Origin: Trichobilharzia szidati
Taxonomy: Eukaryota > Platyhelminthes > Trematoda > Strigeidida > Schistosomatidae
DNA: 64,000 nucleotides
Assembly: GCA_944472155.2 (NCBI GenBank)
Contig: OX235271.1
Coordinates: 94,997,256-95,061,255, forward strand
Reading direction: 5' to 3'
Shown here: positions 43,681 to 56,890 of the stretch, one piece after another
Layout: each line of letters opens with the position of its first letter
How positions within the stretch are numbered: the stretch's first letter is position 1
Position numbers and translations under genes: made by a program
The notes under the pieces: generated by a model
What the model saw: only the letters and a program-made list of their open reading frames with translations
Databases searched by the model: none
What the model was told of the DNA's origin: nothing

Positions 43681-44524
43681 CTTGGTCTTAAAACGACTGC
43701 AAAAATAATTAACACTTACTTCACCAGAATGTGGTCTATGTGTCTTATCAGGGGAACTAAAGGTGCTTTAAATTTATTTCACATACAATTATAATAATAA
43801 TAATAGAAGTGATTTTGATGCAGAAATAAAACATGTTGGCAAAATATCAAAAAAATGGAACACTTTCTCCACATGTTATTGGTTTTTTAAAGGAACACAT
43901 GACTGACAATCTTCTTCAAGAAAGTTTATCTTTTTCTGGGAGAAATAATTTCTTATTTCAGGATATTCTAACCCTTAAGGATTTTTAGAAGTTATTTTAT
44001 TTGGTAAAGATTTATGAACTACTACAATTATTTACGAGCAATTGTTGTAGCAAATGAAATACACAATGTTTCGTTTTATAGAGGAAATTCTGGCCACTGG
44101 CTTCATCCTAGTAGTAGGGATCTTAAGGTTGGTGTTCTCATCAGTGTATGAATGAATTTCAGAACAAGTCGATAGTTTAACAGTTAACATCACACTATCT
44201 TAAATGTATACTGTTCTGAAATAATGCCTCAATCATTACAGTATAATCAATCAGGCGGGATAATACCATGTATACGAACAGAGTGGATGTTCATAAATTT
44301 AGGGAGATTCAGTGTGGGAGGTTGTTCACTGAATTTTTGTTTATCAAAGTATTTAAGTACGATTCGCCATATTGGTAGAAAAATTTCAGGTATGAGAAAC
44401 CGTTTCATTAAATTTAGAAACGCTTAAATGGGCAAGTTCAGTAATGAGATGGATGAGGAATAGCTTAATGGGAAGAAAAATGTTGAAGACAAGCTGATAT
44501 AGTCATCAGTAATAATCCGTTTTG
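43681..44524. other. Intron sequence, no recognised feature
   Basis: AT-rich intron sequence. An unrecognised 67-codon ORF at 44224-44427 has no domain or splice context. Confidence 0.4.
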
Positions 44525-45060
44525 TTACAGGATTTCATCATCAGCTGACATCGGTTAGAGAACCATTGGAAAGCCTGAAAGTACTGGACAGCCGCTCAGT
44601 CCTAGTTTGGGACTCTTCACAGTACGCACCCACTGGGTTTCGGACCCAAGGTGAGCTCGTAGACCATTAAGCCACTGGAACCCGATCCAATGGCCCATGA
44701 ATTCCAATTTCTGCCAATTCACAATATAGCGCGACCGCTAGCCAATGTCTTCGGGGAGTATTTGTCCTCACACCCGACCTGCTGCACCCTACTGGTCACG
44801 ACTTCTCACTAGATTCTAGGTAACCTGAATAGGGCCAGTCGTTAGTGAGCATCTTATTGATATTTAATTATTGGTTTGTGGGCATTTGATTGATTGGTTA
44901 AACGATTTCATCATAAGCTGACCCTGTGGGTGCGTACTGATGGAGAGTCCCAAACTACGGCTGAACGGCTGTCCAGTACTCCCAGGTTTTCCAGTGGTTC
45001 TCTAACAGATGTCTGCTCATGATGAAATCCTGTAACCAATCAATCAAATCCCTACAAACC
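44525..45060. repeat. HH-SINE pair, minus then plus
   Basis: A minus-strand copy with tail, ribozyme region, degraded head and extension (44525-44900) is followed by the hammerhead and tail of a plus-strand copy (44930-45055, core ATGGAGA). The minus copy keeps GTCCCAAACTAGGAC but has lost part of the core. Confidence 0.7.
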
Positions 45061-45662
45061 AATATTTGAATGATAATTTGTTTTTTTGAACGTATTGACT
45101 AAATAATAATACATAACTGTTTCTTATATTAAACAAATTATTCTAGAATGTCATCGTAAATCATGTTTCAAAAGATACTAGTTTGGAAATGACTTCACGC
45201 AAACCAACTGCATCCTATTCTGTTGGTATTCTTCATGAGTTTATAACAAATTATTGTACTGTGAGAGTTTGAGATTGTAGTTACATTGCAAATTTATTCC
45301 ATATTCAAACTTATTCTTTTTGACTCATTAACATGATGTATAACACGAATTATCCTCCACTAGTCACTTTATTATATTGCCAATGTAATGTTCCTAAAAT
45401 GACGAAAAGTAACATGCTAAAACACGTATAATCTCAAGCTGATGTTACCTAAACAGAAAGATAAAACAATATATCCTACCGGTATTCACTGCAATATATT
45501 ACTATCGTCAATGTTTCCTTTCACCAGAGACAGACAGTGATCTATTAAAACCCATAGATATTGATAGAAAATAATATTTCATGACTGTGAATCTAGATGT
45601 CAGGTTGATATAATTCCCATATGACCCTGTTCTGAAGAGAAACGGATTTAAGCACGAAGTCC

Positions 45663-45870
45663 AGTTGGACGTCATAGGTCTAGTCCTTCGTTTAGTGCAT
45701 ACGGAATTCCATCAGTCATATCTGCTGTGTGGCCACAAAGCTAAGTGGTCCGCTACCACAGAAAATTCCGAATTGTTGCTAGATGGTTGGAGGCGGTTGG
45801 CAGAAAGCCTTGGACCTAGGTTTTGTATTTCCTGGCACTCATCAGCAAGGCATATCCTCACCTTCGTAAC
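45663..45870. repeat. Foldback family copy, reverse orientation
   Basis: Begins with the family flank in reverse complement (GGAATTCCATCAGTCATATC), then one arm TTGCTAGATGGTTGGAGG..GGCACTCATCAGCAAGGC. The second arm is missing. Confidence 0.65.
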
Positions 45871-48590
45871 GCTGTCGAGATATTTACAAGATCAACAATA
45901 CAGATTTTGTAAACTTTGACCTTATAGAAACCGAGCACACGGCTAACCTATATTTTAACTACATTTTTACACTTAGTCATCGAATATTATTATGATTTTC
46001 AGAAGACTGAAACACTGTGAGTAATACAAAGAAAGGTACACCATTTTCCATGAAACTGGAAATATGTATACTTAAACTGAGCGAATATCTTGCAAACACA
46101 CAGTTTCCTAGGATTCTTTACTGTTTACCTGCAATTTTTATAATTATGTTGTGAAAAATCTTTCATTTCTGACCATAAAACTCCAGCAACCAGTGGAACG
46201 GGATAATTCTCATCCTATAATTATTTTATACTCATCTTTGCCAACAATGAGTCTCCAATTACTAAAACAATTTGATATGATATCCCTGCAAGGATCATCT
46301 TTCAGATTCAGTCATGGTAACTTGATTCATGCTGTCTAACCAACTGTTTCGGACCGCTTGGATGCTTAATTGTTGTTTAGTTCTTATCTTACATGAAATT
46401 TTAATTACTGCCATAAGTAAATAGGAAAATTCAGCAAAATATTTGCTTCATTTTCTCCAGTGTAGAAGGACCACACCCACCTTTAATCAAATTTAAAGGA
46501 TGTTAAACCAATCTTGGCTTTCAAATTTAGTTTTCTAATAAAGCTGAAAGTTCGGATCATTATTATTATTAATATTGTAAAGAAAAACAGTCTTGTCATG
46601 TTTTTATAACAACTGTGAAAATTAAGTAGCACCCAAAAATAGTTGGGTATATGTACAAAGACAGTTTAACGTACCTGCAGATGGGACACAGTTGTGGTTA
46701 ACAGGATACTCCTAAGTTAATATCACAAACTTATGCACAGAATGCTCAAGTTCAAATATAACAAAAACAGTGGGAAAGGAGTCAAGTAATAAAGTCAAGA
46801 GGTGGGTAGGTTTATGATCAGTAACTGGTGGGTTGCATAATTATGCGGCTGTGGTGGTGTGATACACACAATCGGTTCCGACGGAATATTATTCTCACAC
46901 ATTCCCACAGTTCAATACTGCATTAGCAACAGTAAACTATATATGTATTTGAACATTCTATTTCATGTCGTTTAATGTACACCAAAATCACACACTCAAT
47001 GATTGGTTAAAGAATATAAACTGTATCTATATAAATAGCTGTTTGATCACTTGAAAATATACCTTGGCCTCCGTGTCTTGCCTTCTGTTGTTACACAGTG
47101 AGTTCGGGCCAAATCATAGAATTTAAAGTAAGCATAATTCCATTATGACAAAGGAGAAAGTGGTTAAAGCCGAAAACTACGTAATCAAGTTAACAGGGCA
47201 TGGAATAACTAATAACTACATTCTGAACAAACAGATCAGTTTCTAAGCGTCTGATAGCAGATGATTCAGAAAAGTTAAAGATAACTGAATCTTGCCCACC
47301 TTATGACACGTATCAACGGCATGCCTGGAAACAACATTATTGAAAGCGTGTGTTCCTTTGAACCGTAGACTTCTCGGGGCATGTTCAGAGAGTGATATGA
47401 CATTCAGATATTTACAATACTGAGGAATCCATAAAGAGTTTAATCATGGCTTACCAAAATATGCTAGCTCTTGTAGAACCAGTTGACATTTCATAAAGTG
47501 GACTTCACAGAAAGAGAGTTGTTCAACCCTGCTCTGACAAACGTGCCAGCTATTTGCCTTATGACATTTCACTTAAGCGATAATTTTAATTTCATCAAAG
47601 AGCTTCCTAAGAATTCATTCTATCTAATTATAGTCCTGTTTTGATACTCTTAGAGTTCTTATCAGAAAAAAACAATCTAAAAATAGATACTTCAACTAGA
47701 GGTAGCAGCTTTTTTTAAAAAAAAAACAAATGAAAAATAAGACAAATAAACAACCAGCTGAACAGTTATGTCTGTTTCCTAATAGTAAATATAGACTGTG
47801 TAAATGAAAAACCAATGATATTGAATTTCATTCTGAATTTATCCCTTTGGCGGCGGTTTCTTTGAAAAATTTTTCAGTCACTAATGAAATAGTGGAGTGT
47901 ATAAGTCAATTTTAATTAGATAAATACAAGCCATATGACCTTCAGAAGGATACCTAAAGAGAAGTAACTATATATTTCTGATGATCAAAGAGAATTAAAA
48001 ATTTCAAAGGTGTCTTGCTAAAAAATCACAGAGGCGAGTCGGTTTTCCGACTTCTTGTTCTAAAGATCTACGACTCTTGTTCCCTTATTGTGGCTTTTGT
48101 AGCTTTTTGTGTTTTAAACTTGAAGGAATGAGAAGCAGCTTTTGTAAAACAATTGACTGTCACCACAGATTTTACTTAGTATATCTCAGTATTCAATAAA
48201 TTAAGCTTATATGACGGATAGTATACTTTCCCCAATTAATGTGCTATATACGAGTCTTTCATTACAACTCATAGTACTGAGTGTGTAACTAACTCACTAG
48301 AGCTGTCAGCTGAATAGGCATTGAAGATAAAGGAATTTTTCACTTAAAAGAATTCCAGAATAATTTCACTGAGCTGCTACAAAAATGATTCATGACTTCT
48401 GTTGCCTCGTTTCTATTCGTAGAATAAATGAATGCGTATAGTCGTTCCTATTCTAAACAATCAAACTGTATCTTCATCATTTATGCTTGTCTTTATTGGT
48501 CATTTGTGACATTGTAAACGTAAGCCTATAACCGAGTTATAATAATAATAATGACTTTGGACACCATCACGCTTTTAAATGTGGGTAATT
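45871..48590. other. Intron sequence, no recognised feature
   Basis: Long AT-rich stretch between the two pore exons. Short ORFs such as 46151-46339 show no domain. A poly-A run lies at 47717-47727. I see no exon, no terminal repeats and no match to other repeats in the window. Confidence 0.4.
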
Positions 48591-48591
48591 C

Positions 48592-48800
48592 TATAGTTTG
48601 GTTTGTAAAGGTTAGATATGTTTTTACGAGTTGATCACTGATTGATATCAGTCAGAGAACCATTGAATGGTGTACGAGCTTGCTTTGTAACCGGAAGGTC
48701 CTGGGTTTGAATACCAGTGGGTGCGTACCGCCTATGATTCCTAAAGAGCTTGGATGAAACAGCTGTCCAGTACTCCCTGATTTCAGTGGGTAATTCTCTT
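48592..48800 (+). repeat. HH-SINE chimeric copy
   Basis: The left end (48592-48667) is a minus-orientation tail. It switches directly, at 'GAACCATTGAATGGTGTACG', into a plus-orientation head and ribozyme region. The tail-to-tail arrangement seen at 30465-31115 has been shortened to one hybrid unit. The ribozyme core is lost. Confidence 0.65.
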
Positions 48801-49039
48801 AAGTAGGATTGATTGGCAATCCGTAATTACTTTTCTTCGCGCTTCTAATTTTATTCACTTGATCTGTTCTGTTTACCTACCTTATACAAATCTAAGGATT
48901 ATTCGGTTGATGCATTGTTTATTTATAATTGTCTTATCAAAATCACAAGAAATCAAATCTCCATGTTTAACTTAATTTGCACAGTAAATAAACATCTGCT
49001 AATTACCTTTCAAAAAGCTAAAATTCATCAACGTATCAG

Positions 49040-50170
49040 GAGAAAGTGTGTCAAGTCAGCTAGTGGAACACCATGAGTGAGCTCTAATCTTAAGTGGTAA
49101 CTGTATCACTTACTCAGAAGCAGGCATATCCAGCTAGTTCAGCAGACACAGAATTGCCAGTGAACACCAACCCTCAAAAGAAGTAAGCAGTTTTGGAAGC
49201 CATAGAAGTTACTCAATGCCTGGAAAGCAGAAGAATAACATTCCATTCCATTCTGAAACACTGAAAATCGACTTCGAGACCTCAGTGGACACACTCAGTG
49301 CACTTTCGCAAAATGTCTGGAGGAAAAGAAAGAAACCTATCACCTATTAGAAGAAAGGTTACCATGTAAGATTGCCAAAGAAAGTTAACTTAAGCGTATC
49401 CAAGAAATGGCACAAGATCACGCTTCAGTAAATCGCCTCATTTTGGGAAAACGGAATGATGCATTGGATAGAAAAGGCTGAATTCAGGAAAGACAAATAG
49501 TGTACTTATCAAATCGCTACATATTCATAATTATCAAACAAGGTGTAGAATGGACTACAACACTTTACTCAGTTTTTCTTCAACTTTGTAAAGGCCTTTG
49601 ACAGCGTTTGACCTTGAAGTAATTTGGCAACTGCTTCAACGATACGGAGTGGAAACATTTATAGACCTAATTGAAAAATCAAGTGATTCACACAAGACAG
49701 TTTTGTGAAGCAGTCATTACTGGCATCATTTTCAACTGCAAACTTCCATCATCGTCTGCCTCGTCTGCATACTTGAGATCGGATCGTAAGCCAAAAAGAC
49801 TGAACGACAAACAGCTCTGGCAACTAAGCATTCAAGAACCTACTGCCTAACGAATATGCAGAAGGGAATTGAGATGAGTTGGACATGCAGTCGGTGACAT
49901 CATACATCAGGCTGCTGAATGGAACCCAGGTGGCAAGTGACAAGTTGCGTGTCTGAGGGTGATATAGAGGAGATCATGTGAAAAGGAAATAAGAGACTGT
50001 GGACAATCGTAGAGCCAGCTTATAAACACACAGCAGAAAAAAGGAGTGAAGTGGAGGATCTCTATGTTTTAATTAGAACCCAATGGATGAATAATAATAA
50101 CATCCAGCTGACAAGTGGTGGAATGAACAAAACACGAATCCTGAATTCCACTACTAACCGCCTTTATTTA
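49040..50170 (+). mobile_element. RTE LINE inside an Sm-alpha copy
   Basis: An Sm-alpha-like flank with ATATCCAGCT (about 49127-49136) leads into a decayed RTE fragment. The fragment reads DFETSVDTLSALSQNVWRKR, then FFNFVKAFDSV (RT motif A region, near 49580), and C-terminal LLPNEYAEGN-like remnants. The 3' end is ATAATAATAAC near 50090. Directly after it comes CATCCAGCTGACAAG (50101) and an Sm-alpha 3' half ending GAATTCCACTACTAACC. The Sm-alpha repeat thus appears split by the LINE, with ATCCAGCT at both edges as a possible target-site duplication. Confidence 0.65.
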
Positions 50171-50833
50171 CATAACCTTAAAGTGGTTTCTGCCTTATAT
50201 TCCTTGTCAGAGTGAATTTCTCCGCAGCAATCAATAAGAAGGAGACTAAAAGCTAACGAATAACCTAGCTGTAGTAACAGCATGTTGCTGTATGTAAACA
50301 AAATGCGTGTCTGTTGATTTCATTGCACAAAGTTGCTTGAAACGGATGAGAAATAATAAGTCTGTCATTTTGTTTGACATTATTTGGAAAACATGGAGTA
50401 CGAGCTACCTTCTCCAGACACGCACACTTTACTGTTATGTCAGGAAGAAGGGGACTTACATGAAAGACTCCACATTGATTGACTCCGTCACTTTAATTTA
50501 CTCCGTTTATTTTGGTTGTACCCGAAATGTATAATGTAACAGTTCACTTACATAAGAACTTTGTCAGAATCATTATCTCAAAACGTTAAAGGAAGAAGGA
50601 TAGCTTAACTGGTATTCAGTATTTGGTGCCTTACAAGTGATTGTAATAGAAAGCGATAGAACAAATTCCTACTATAATTCATATTAACACTTCATTTTTA
50701 CAAAGTAATGACGATTTACCGCGGTAGATTCATGGAAGTTATGACTCTTCAAGAATTACTTTGTGGGGATTTGATTTGTTCCACGTTTCATCGCGGACTG
50801 ATATCAATCAGTCCACGATGATCAGTCCACAGA

Positions 50834-51765
50834 GTGAGAGAAATTTGCTCGGATGAATGTCTTGACGAGGAGCTTAACAATATTAAACGGTTGCTAAGTG
50901 AGTTTGGTTATCCCGAAAAGTTTATTGATAAGAATATGAATCTAAAACCAAAACAGTCCAAGTTACCAACAGTGCCAAAGAAAGCCTTGTTCTTACAGAT
51001 GCAGTTCCTAGGAGACAACACAAGTGAGATACTAACACATCGCCTCAGGAATGCGGTAAAAAGAGCATTCCCTGCTGCCTAATTACACTGTGTCTTCAAA
51101 ACCACTCCTCTTCTGCGTTCGGGAATAAAGGACAGACTGCCTAATTTCGCCTCTTCCATGTGTATCTACCAATTTAACTGCTCCTGTGCAGTGAGCCAGT
51201 TACATAGACCGTACAATTAAGCGTGTTTCTCGTCGAATTTCCAAACATCACCCTGCCTGGTTAAGCAAAGGTCAAACAAAATCTATTCGCAGCGCTATTC
51301 GGGCGCATCTTGTGGAGACAGAACACAAGATTGACGTTAATCATGCTTTCAGGGTCATTTACCGCATACCTACGAATCTCAATTTTGCTTTAAGAGTTCG
51401 ACTTCTAAATATTGCTGAGGCTGTGGGGATTCATATTAATAAGCCTAATTTATGCACCCAAAAGAAGTTAGTTCAGTCATTATCATTACCTTGGCCATCC
51501 AGGTTTGAATAATCCAGAATTTTTGTGAAATTTCCCTAATTTTAGTTGATATTCTATTCGCTATTATATCTTTATTATCATTATAATTTAAGCATCTTCA
51601 ATGAAGTGCAATAGCATTGATCATACTTTGCAAATCGATATTATTTAAAAAAACGCTAATATTGTTATTAACTACTAATTTAAAATATTCTGTGTATATA
51701 AACATATATATATATAATTGTAGAGCCTGGAAGAGGAATTTATCGAAAAGAATATTCTTTGCTCG
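50834..51765 (+). mobile_element. Penelope-like element, frameshifted
   Basis: The first frame (50834-51079) encodes RT C-terminal residues: SEFGYPEKFID and HRLRNAVKRAFPAA. The GIY-YIG region (51100-51290) is broken, giving SSMCIYQFNCSC with the YIG part frameshifted. The last frame (51312-51509) gives VNHAFRVIYRIPTNLNFAL and LSLPWPSRFE. The 3' region carries a hammerhead motif at 51723-51764. No inverted second repeat was found. It lies beside HH-SINE pieces at 50765-50830. Confidence 0.8.
51723..51764 (+). ncRNA. Hammerhead-like motif at PLE 3' end
   Basis: GAGC is followed by CTGGAAGA (core with one extra G), a possible stem II GGAATTTATC, GAAA (51745-51748), the palindromic stem III AAGAATATTCTT, T, then GCTC, which pairs with GAGC. 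The architecture matches the motif at 22540-22577. The inserted G in the core makes cleavage uncertain. Confidence 0.55.
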
Positions 51766-51814
51766 ATTATTTTGTGTTTTATAGGTGTCTGAATGAATAC
51801 TTTTGCAATATTGA

Positions 51815-51965
51815 AATCAGTGAATCATTGAAAACTATGGAATGCTGGATAGCTGCTTTGCCATAGTTTGGGACTCTTTAGGAGTACGCATCCATGACCT
51901 CACAGGGAATCGAACCCAAGACCTTTAGGTCAAGCTGACTGGCAGTCACAACAACTCAAGATTTT
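51815..51965 (-). repeat. HH-SINE fragment
   Basis: Minus-strand copy with tail, decayed ribozyme (GTTTGGGACTCTTTAGGAGTAC complement) and B-box complement GGGAATCGAACCC near 51906. Confidence 0.65.
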
Positions 51966-52617
51966 ACTGTCGAATTTTTACCTTTAACGTTAACTAGATT
52001 ATTTTTAGCTAGTAGAATGATGTTGTATATCGCTAACTGACCTTCATATACAATACGATAAATCTTTAAAATTATAATCTGTACCAAAGTTGTTTCTTCC
52101 TTATAATCTTTCCGCATGAATTTTTGCATAGATAAGTAAGCAACTGGAAAACTGATTCACTGATTTAATATGGTTCTTGTAAATAATGCCGACTTTGACG
52201 GATAAACTTTCTTCGTTTTAAAAATCCTTACAAATCAAAGACTGAATGTTTACTCATAACAAGTCAAACTCATCCAACTGAACCACTTTTAATATGAATA
52301 AATGCCCAACGTATTTTTAATACTCAAGTAAACTAAACAGTCTCCGAATGGCTTTCCTTTAACTTTCAAAGAGGCCTTAAATGAATGTTGAATGAGATTA
52401 ATTGGATTAATAGTGATTATTTGTAATAATAAACCCTGGATTATATTCATATTGAAAAAAAAATATGCACAGTGTGCATATTTCAATCTCTTAAACTATA
52501 AATCATCATTTAGAAATTCTGTCTTACTAAACTAAACTAATCCTCTTCTGTTTTTTATTTTTAATCCTTGTCATCTTTATTTTTATCGTCTTCTTTCTTT
52601 CACTTTCTATCTGTCAG

Positions 52618-52728
52618 ATAACTCTTTGTACAGTCGGTTACGGGGATACAGTGCCTAAAACATGGATGGGGAAAATTATTGCAGCATTTTGTGCATTGGC
52701 TGGTATCTCCTTTTTCGCCCTACCTGCT
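52618..52728 (+). CDS. KCNQ: KCNQ alternative pore/S6 exon B
   Basis: 111 nt, 37 codons, phase 0/0. Encodes [20 protein letters not shown], then [17 protein letters not shown]. This is the more orthodox KCNQ version: TW after the filter is kept, S6 reads ISFFALPA, and with the Gly of the next exon it gives the PAG hinge. The filter reads TVGYGD where vertebrate KCNQ has TIGYGD, and exon A shares this change. The acceptor is TTTCTATCTGTCAG and the donor GTGAGT. It lies 11.06 kb after exon A and 4.16 kb before the next shared exon. Including both pore exons would keep the frame but duplicate the filter, so selection of one at a time is expected. Confidence 0.92.
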
Positions 52729-55566
52729 GTGAGTTTTTAATCCTATAGTCAATACGTATAGTGCCTATCTAATTCTTCTACATTGATAATTAAACGCTAA
52801 CGATTTTTTGTCGTTCGACACTTTCATTCATCGGTAATATATTTGAGTGGTAAATGTCAGACTATAGGGAAGAAAGCAAAGGGTTTCTGTATACTCAGTA
52901 TTAATCAGCTTAAGTGTGGACACATGCGCGGATATATCGGAAGTGAAGCAAAAAACAGTATCTGGGCAAATTTATTCACTTCCTTCTGGCAAAGAGCATT
53001 AGATTATCTGAATAAAATCCTCTTTCGTGTCTTGGTCTGATACAGAAAGAAGTAGGAAGAAAAAATATTATGCCCCATAGTAAATTTTTAAGATATTTCT
53101 GGAATCCTTAATATAGTTGCCATTACAATTTCAGAAGTTTGACAACAGACTTTTGAAAAGTTTATCACAGGCTGTCGTCATACATTATCTATCAGTAATA
53201 GTGGCTTTACTGTAGCATTCTGCAGTTGTTTTACTGCAGTTAAGAATGGTGTTGAATACCAAGTCATGTACAACCGTATCTTTATCCATTTCTATGGTGA
53301 AATTAGATTAGCAGTTACAGAAGTACTGGTGAACTTACGGTGTAAACGTCTATGTGTATGTCAGTTTCTTCTTCATTCTTTTTTCTAGACGGTTTTCTGT
53401 AAAACAGATCACTTTATTTTTCCTAAAGCTTATTCTCTTCCCCCTTAGATAACCCTTATTTGATTTTCGGCAATCACCTTCTCTCTTCAGCATTTCGCAC
53501 TATGAATATCTCTTTTTAAGAACCGGATTATGTGACTTGAAGGATTTAATCTCTGCCTTTCTCCTCCAGCATAGGCATTCTCATGAGAAAAACATCCAAA
53601 GCAGATTAAATTCCAGAGAAGATGTAGTGAATACTGAGCTGTTAGGTATTTTGAGATCTTGTAGGCCTTAAGGAAGACTTCATCTTTAACCAATATCCGT
53701 TTAGAAATCAATGAAGGCTATGAAACCCTGCAAATCTATTTAGTCAGCAGTCATCACGCATTACCTTACAAACTATTGAACGATTACATATGAAAACTAA
53801 CAAATTACTACTCAGGTAGTGGAATTGCAACTAAGAGAGATACATTTAGAAGTCAATCATTGATAAACAGTAGATTTGTGCTACATTTTTGTGTTTATAT
53901 GAGTGTTGCTAATTCAAAATAGGTTACTAACACATCCTAAAATATTTAAAAATCAACATTAGCATTCAATAAGGGTTATTTCAAGCTTCATATGCCCCAT
54001 TTAACCGGTTAATGTGATAGCCTGTAACTTCTTTAGGACTATCAGTATAACATTATTTATTTACCTTAAGAAATTAGCACTGTAACTCATAAACTTAATT
54101 TCTGATTAACTGATAGCATCAGAACGATGGTTTTATTCTTCACAAATCCATTAAGGTAGTTGAACAGAATTCTCAGGTAGTTAAAAGTATTGGAATAATA
54201 GGAATCGAATGCAGTCAAGTGGTAGGATGACTGGGACAAAAATTCAATTTTTATGTATGAATATCCAGGCATATCAAGCACTTGTTCTAAGTTAAATACA
54301 CTCATGTACATTCCACAATTTAGAACCATACTCTTATACGTCACTACCAGGAATCATATCTCTCATTTCTGCCCAAGGTCTATCACTAACTACAGATGTC
54401 TTAAGTATTTTGTATGCTATTTAGAATACATAGCTATGTTTGAGTGTTGTGGAAAGCTTCTTCTTTTGATGACATGTGTCCTCATAAGTAATTATGTTCA
54501 GCTGACACGAAAACTTAAGAACCTGATAACATTTCTAGAAGAGTTGAGTGTTAACGTTTGGACTTAACTTCCATAAGTAAATGAAAACTTGAGAAAAGAC
54601 TATTTAAGAATGATAATTTTGTGAAAAGCATTGACATCTGCAGAGCCAATGTTATCTTCTTCAAAGTTGCTTTTACTTATTAAAAGTGTTTTCAAATTGC
54701 TGTTAGTTTTCCTTATTAAAATCTTGTCTGCTTTTCTCCATTTCATCTTCAGAAAGCCTTTTTTTATTATTTATATCCATGAATAGTTTCATGAAGTCTC
54801 CATAGGTAGTGGGGTTCAAAAATCAAATATCCTCGAATGCATTAAGTGAATTTACTCAAAAATCATGCATGTGTTTTAGTTGGTCGTAAAACAGCGGAAT
54901 TTGTACTTCTAAGCAACATGAAAATCTTTACTTCTTGAATTTTTCTAAAAATTCCTGATGTATAAAAAACGTATTTCATTTAGAACTGAATTTAAGTTGA
55001 TGGTAGAAGACGGTTAGGGAGATTTTGTTGGACAACTGTTGAGAAAAGCTCCAAAACACGTAGGAATATGTAGGGGATGTTATAACAAACATTTTGTAAA
55101 TATTCAGTTTTTATATGTTAATTTTATGTGTTTATTATTGTAACTTTATGGATATATGTTTTGTGCATGAATTTTGGATTAACCTTCCAGAATTTCAATT
55201 ATGTTGCTACTGTTCAAACTACACTGTATGATTGTTGTGGAAATGATGGCGAAGAAAAGACATAGTCACCATGATAAAAGATAACAAAATCCTGTATGTA
55301 AATAACTTTCATAATGTTTCCTGCTATGATATTCACAGACTGTAGGTATCTAATTCACTTGTAAACCTAATTTTTGACTCAGAAATTGGATGTACGTCTA
55401 ATAAAGAACATCACATCATCTGGAAGATTTAAAAGTTTACGCATAACAGCAAGACGCATACAGATGAACTAATTGTCTGAGTGACGTCATAAGCAAATCC
55501 TAGAAATTTTCCTCAAGCTAAAAGGATGGATTATATGCTTCATCTCAATCTGTCATAGTATTCCAT
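52729..55566. other. Intron sequence, no recognised feature
   Basis: AT-rich intron sequence of about 2.8 kb. Small ORFs at 52843, 53487 (minus), 54087 (minus) and 54253 have no recognisable domain, splice pattern or repeat match. Confidence 0.45.
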
Positions 55567-56262
55567 TTCACCATCGTAAACAACAACTAACACCAATCAC
55601 CATCAATGGAGGAGAATTAACAGAGGTTGCCTCCTTCACTTATCCGGGAATCACCGTTCCAGCTACAGGCCAGCGAAACGGATGAAGATGTCAAAGCCAG
55701 TCAGAAACGTGAAGGCAAGGTACGCCTTCATCAACCTGAAACCAGCTTGGAAATCTTCTGCACTCCGCTTCAACATAAAGAACAAGATTCGCATTTTCAA
55801 CACCAATGTGAAGTCAATTATTCTATACGGGTCAAAAACTTGCACTGTGTGTCACGAAAAGGATTTACAACAGGTTACAGTTTTTGAACAGTTGCCTTCA
55901 CTGTCTGCATACTGAAGACCAAATGGCCAGAAAGAATAAGCAACAAGAAACTCTGCAGTGGAACAAGCCAACTGAGCAAGAGCCGATCGCTCGACAAATA
56001 TGTAAGAGAAAATAGTGGTGAATACATTGAGGAGGCCGTCGAATGACATCGCACGACAGGCCATTGCTCGAGTGGAATCCAAATGGTGTGACTAGTGGGT
56101 TGTCAGTGAGAGGGTGACATGGAGGAGATCGTGTGAGGAAGAGATGAGAGAGTTTGGTCAATCGTGGACCCATCTGAAGAGGACGGCAGAAAACAGAACA
56201 AAGTGGAGATCTGTTGTTGAAGCCCTATGTTCCACTTGGAACTCGAGGAAATAATAATAATA
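55567..56262 (+). mobile_element. RTE-like LINE 3' end
   Basis: Plus strand. Conceptual TPITINGGELTEVASFTYPG, then in shifted frames IKNKIRIFNTNVKSIILYGS and, further on, a WNPNGV-like stretch. It ends CTATGTTCCACTTGGAACTC followed by (ATA)n at 56252-56262. The 3' tail is almost the same as the tail of SINE-1. Confidence 0.85.
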
Positions 56263-56890
56263 ATCGTAAACAACTAAATTAATTAGATACGATGATTCTT
56301 ATTTGTAGCCTGTGGTATACTTAAGGTATGAATGATTTTGAAAATCTACTGACCAAAGAAAAGAGTTTTTAACGACATCAAACGACATCATATGTTTACC
56401 TGCATTTTTATTTTGTGACATACCACAGCTGTAATTCGAGGCTAATTTTCACACAGATGTACACCATGGAATGAGCATTATAATAACTCGAAATATTCAA
56501 ACTGCACATCATGTTTATATTTCAGCAAAGTTCAGAGTTATTTACAACTGAATTTAGGGGATACACTGAGTTATGTAACACTTGGAATTTCGGTCCATTC
56601 AAGTATCTTCTGTGGAAACTAACAAAGACTGTCATTTTAATTGCACAAATTATTCTTCGCGAACTTACTCAATGGACAATCGTTTAGACAATTTTCGGTC
56701 TAATACTGTCTTGTCCACTGGTGCTGCGACAAATCTGTCAGCTGCAACATACGGGGGGAAATAAGACTGACTTGTGAAAATGCATGACGACTTAATACAT
56801 GGATAAACAAAATACTTTAGTTATGACTTAAATTTATTGTTCATTGTTAATTTTCTTATAATTAATAAAGATGTTTCAAAATATTTTCAG
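56263..56890. other. Intron sequence before S6/helix A exon
   Basis: AT-rich. A 60-codon ORF at 56582-56764 is unrecognised. The polypyrimidine/acceptor of the next exon (ATATTTTCAG) closes the segment. Confidence 0.45.
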
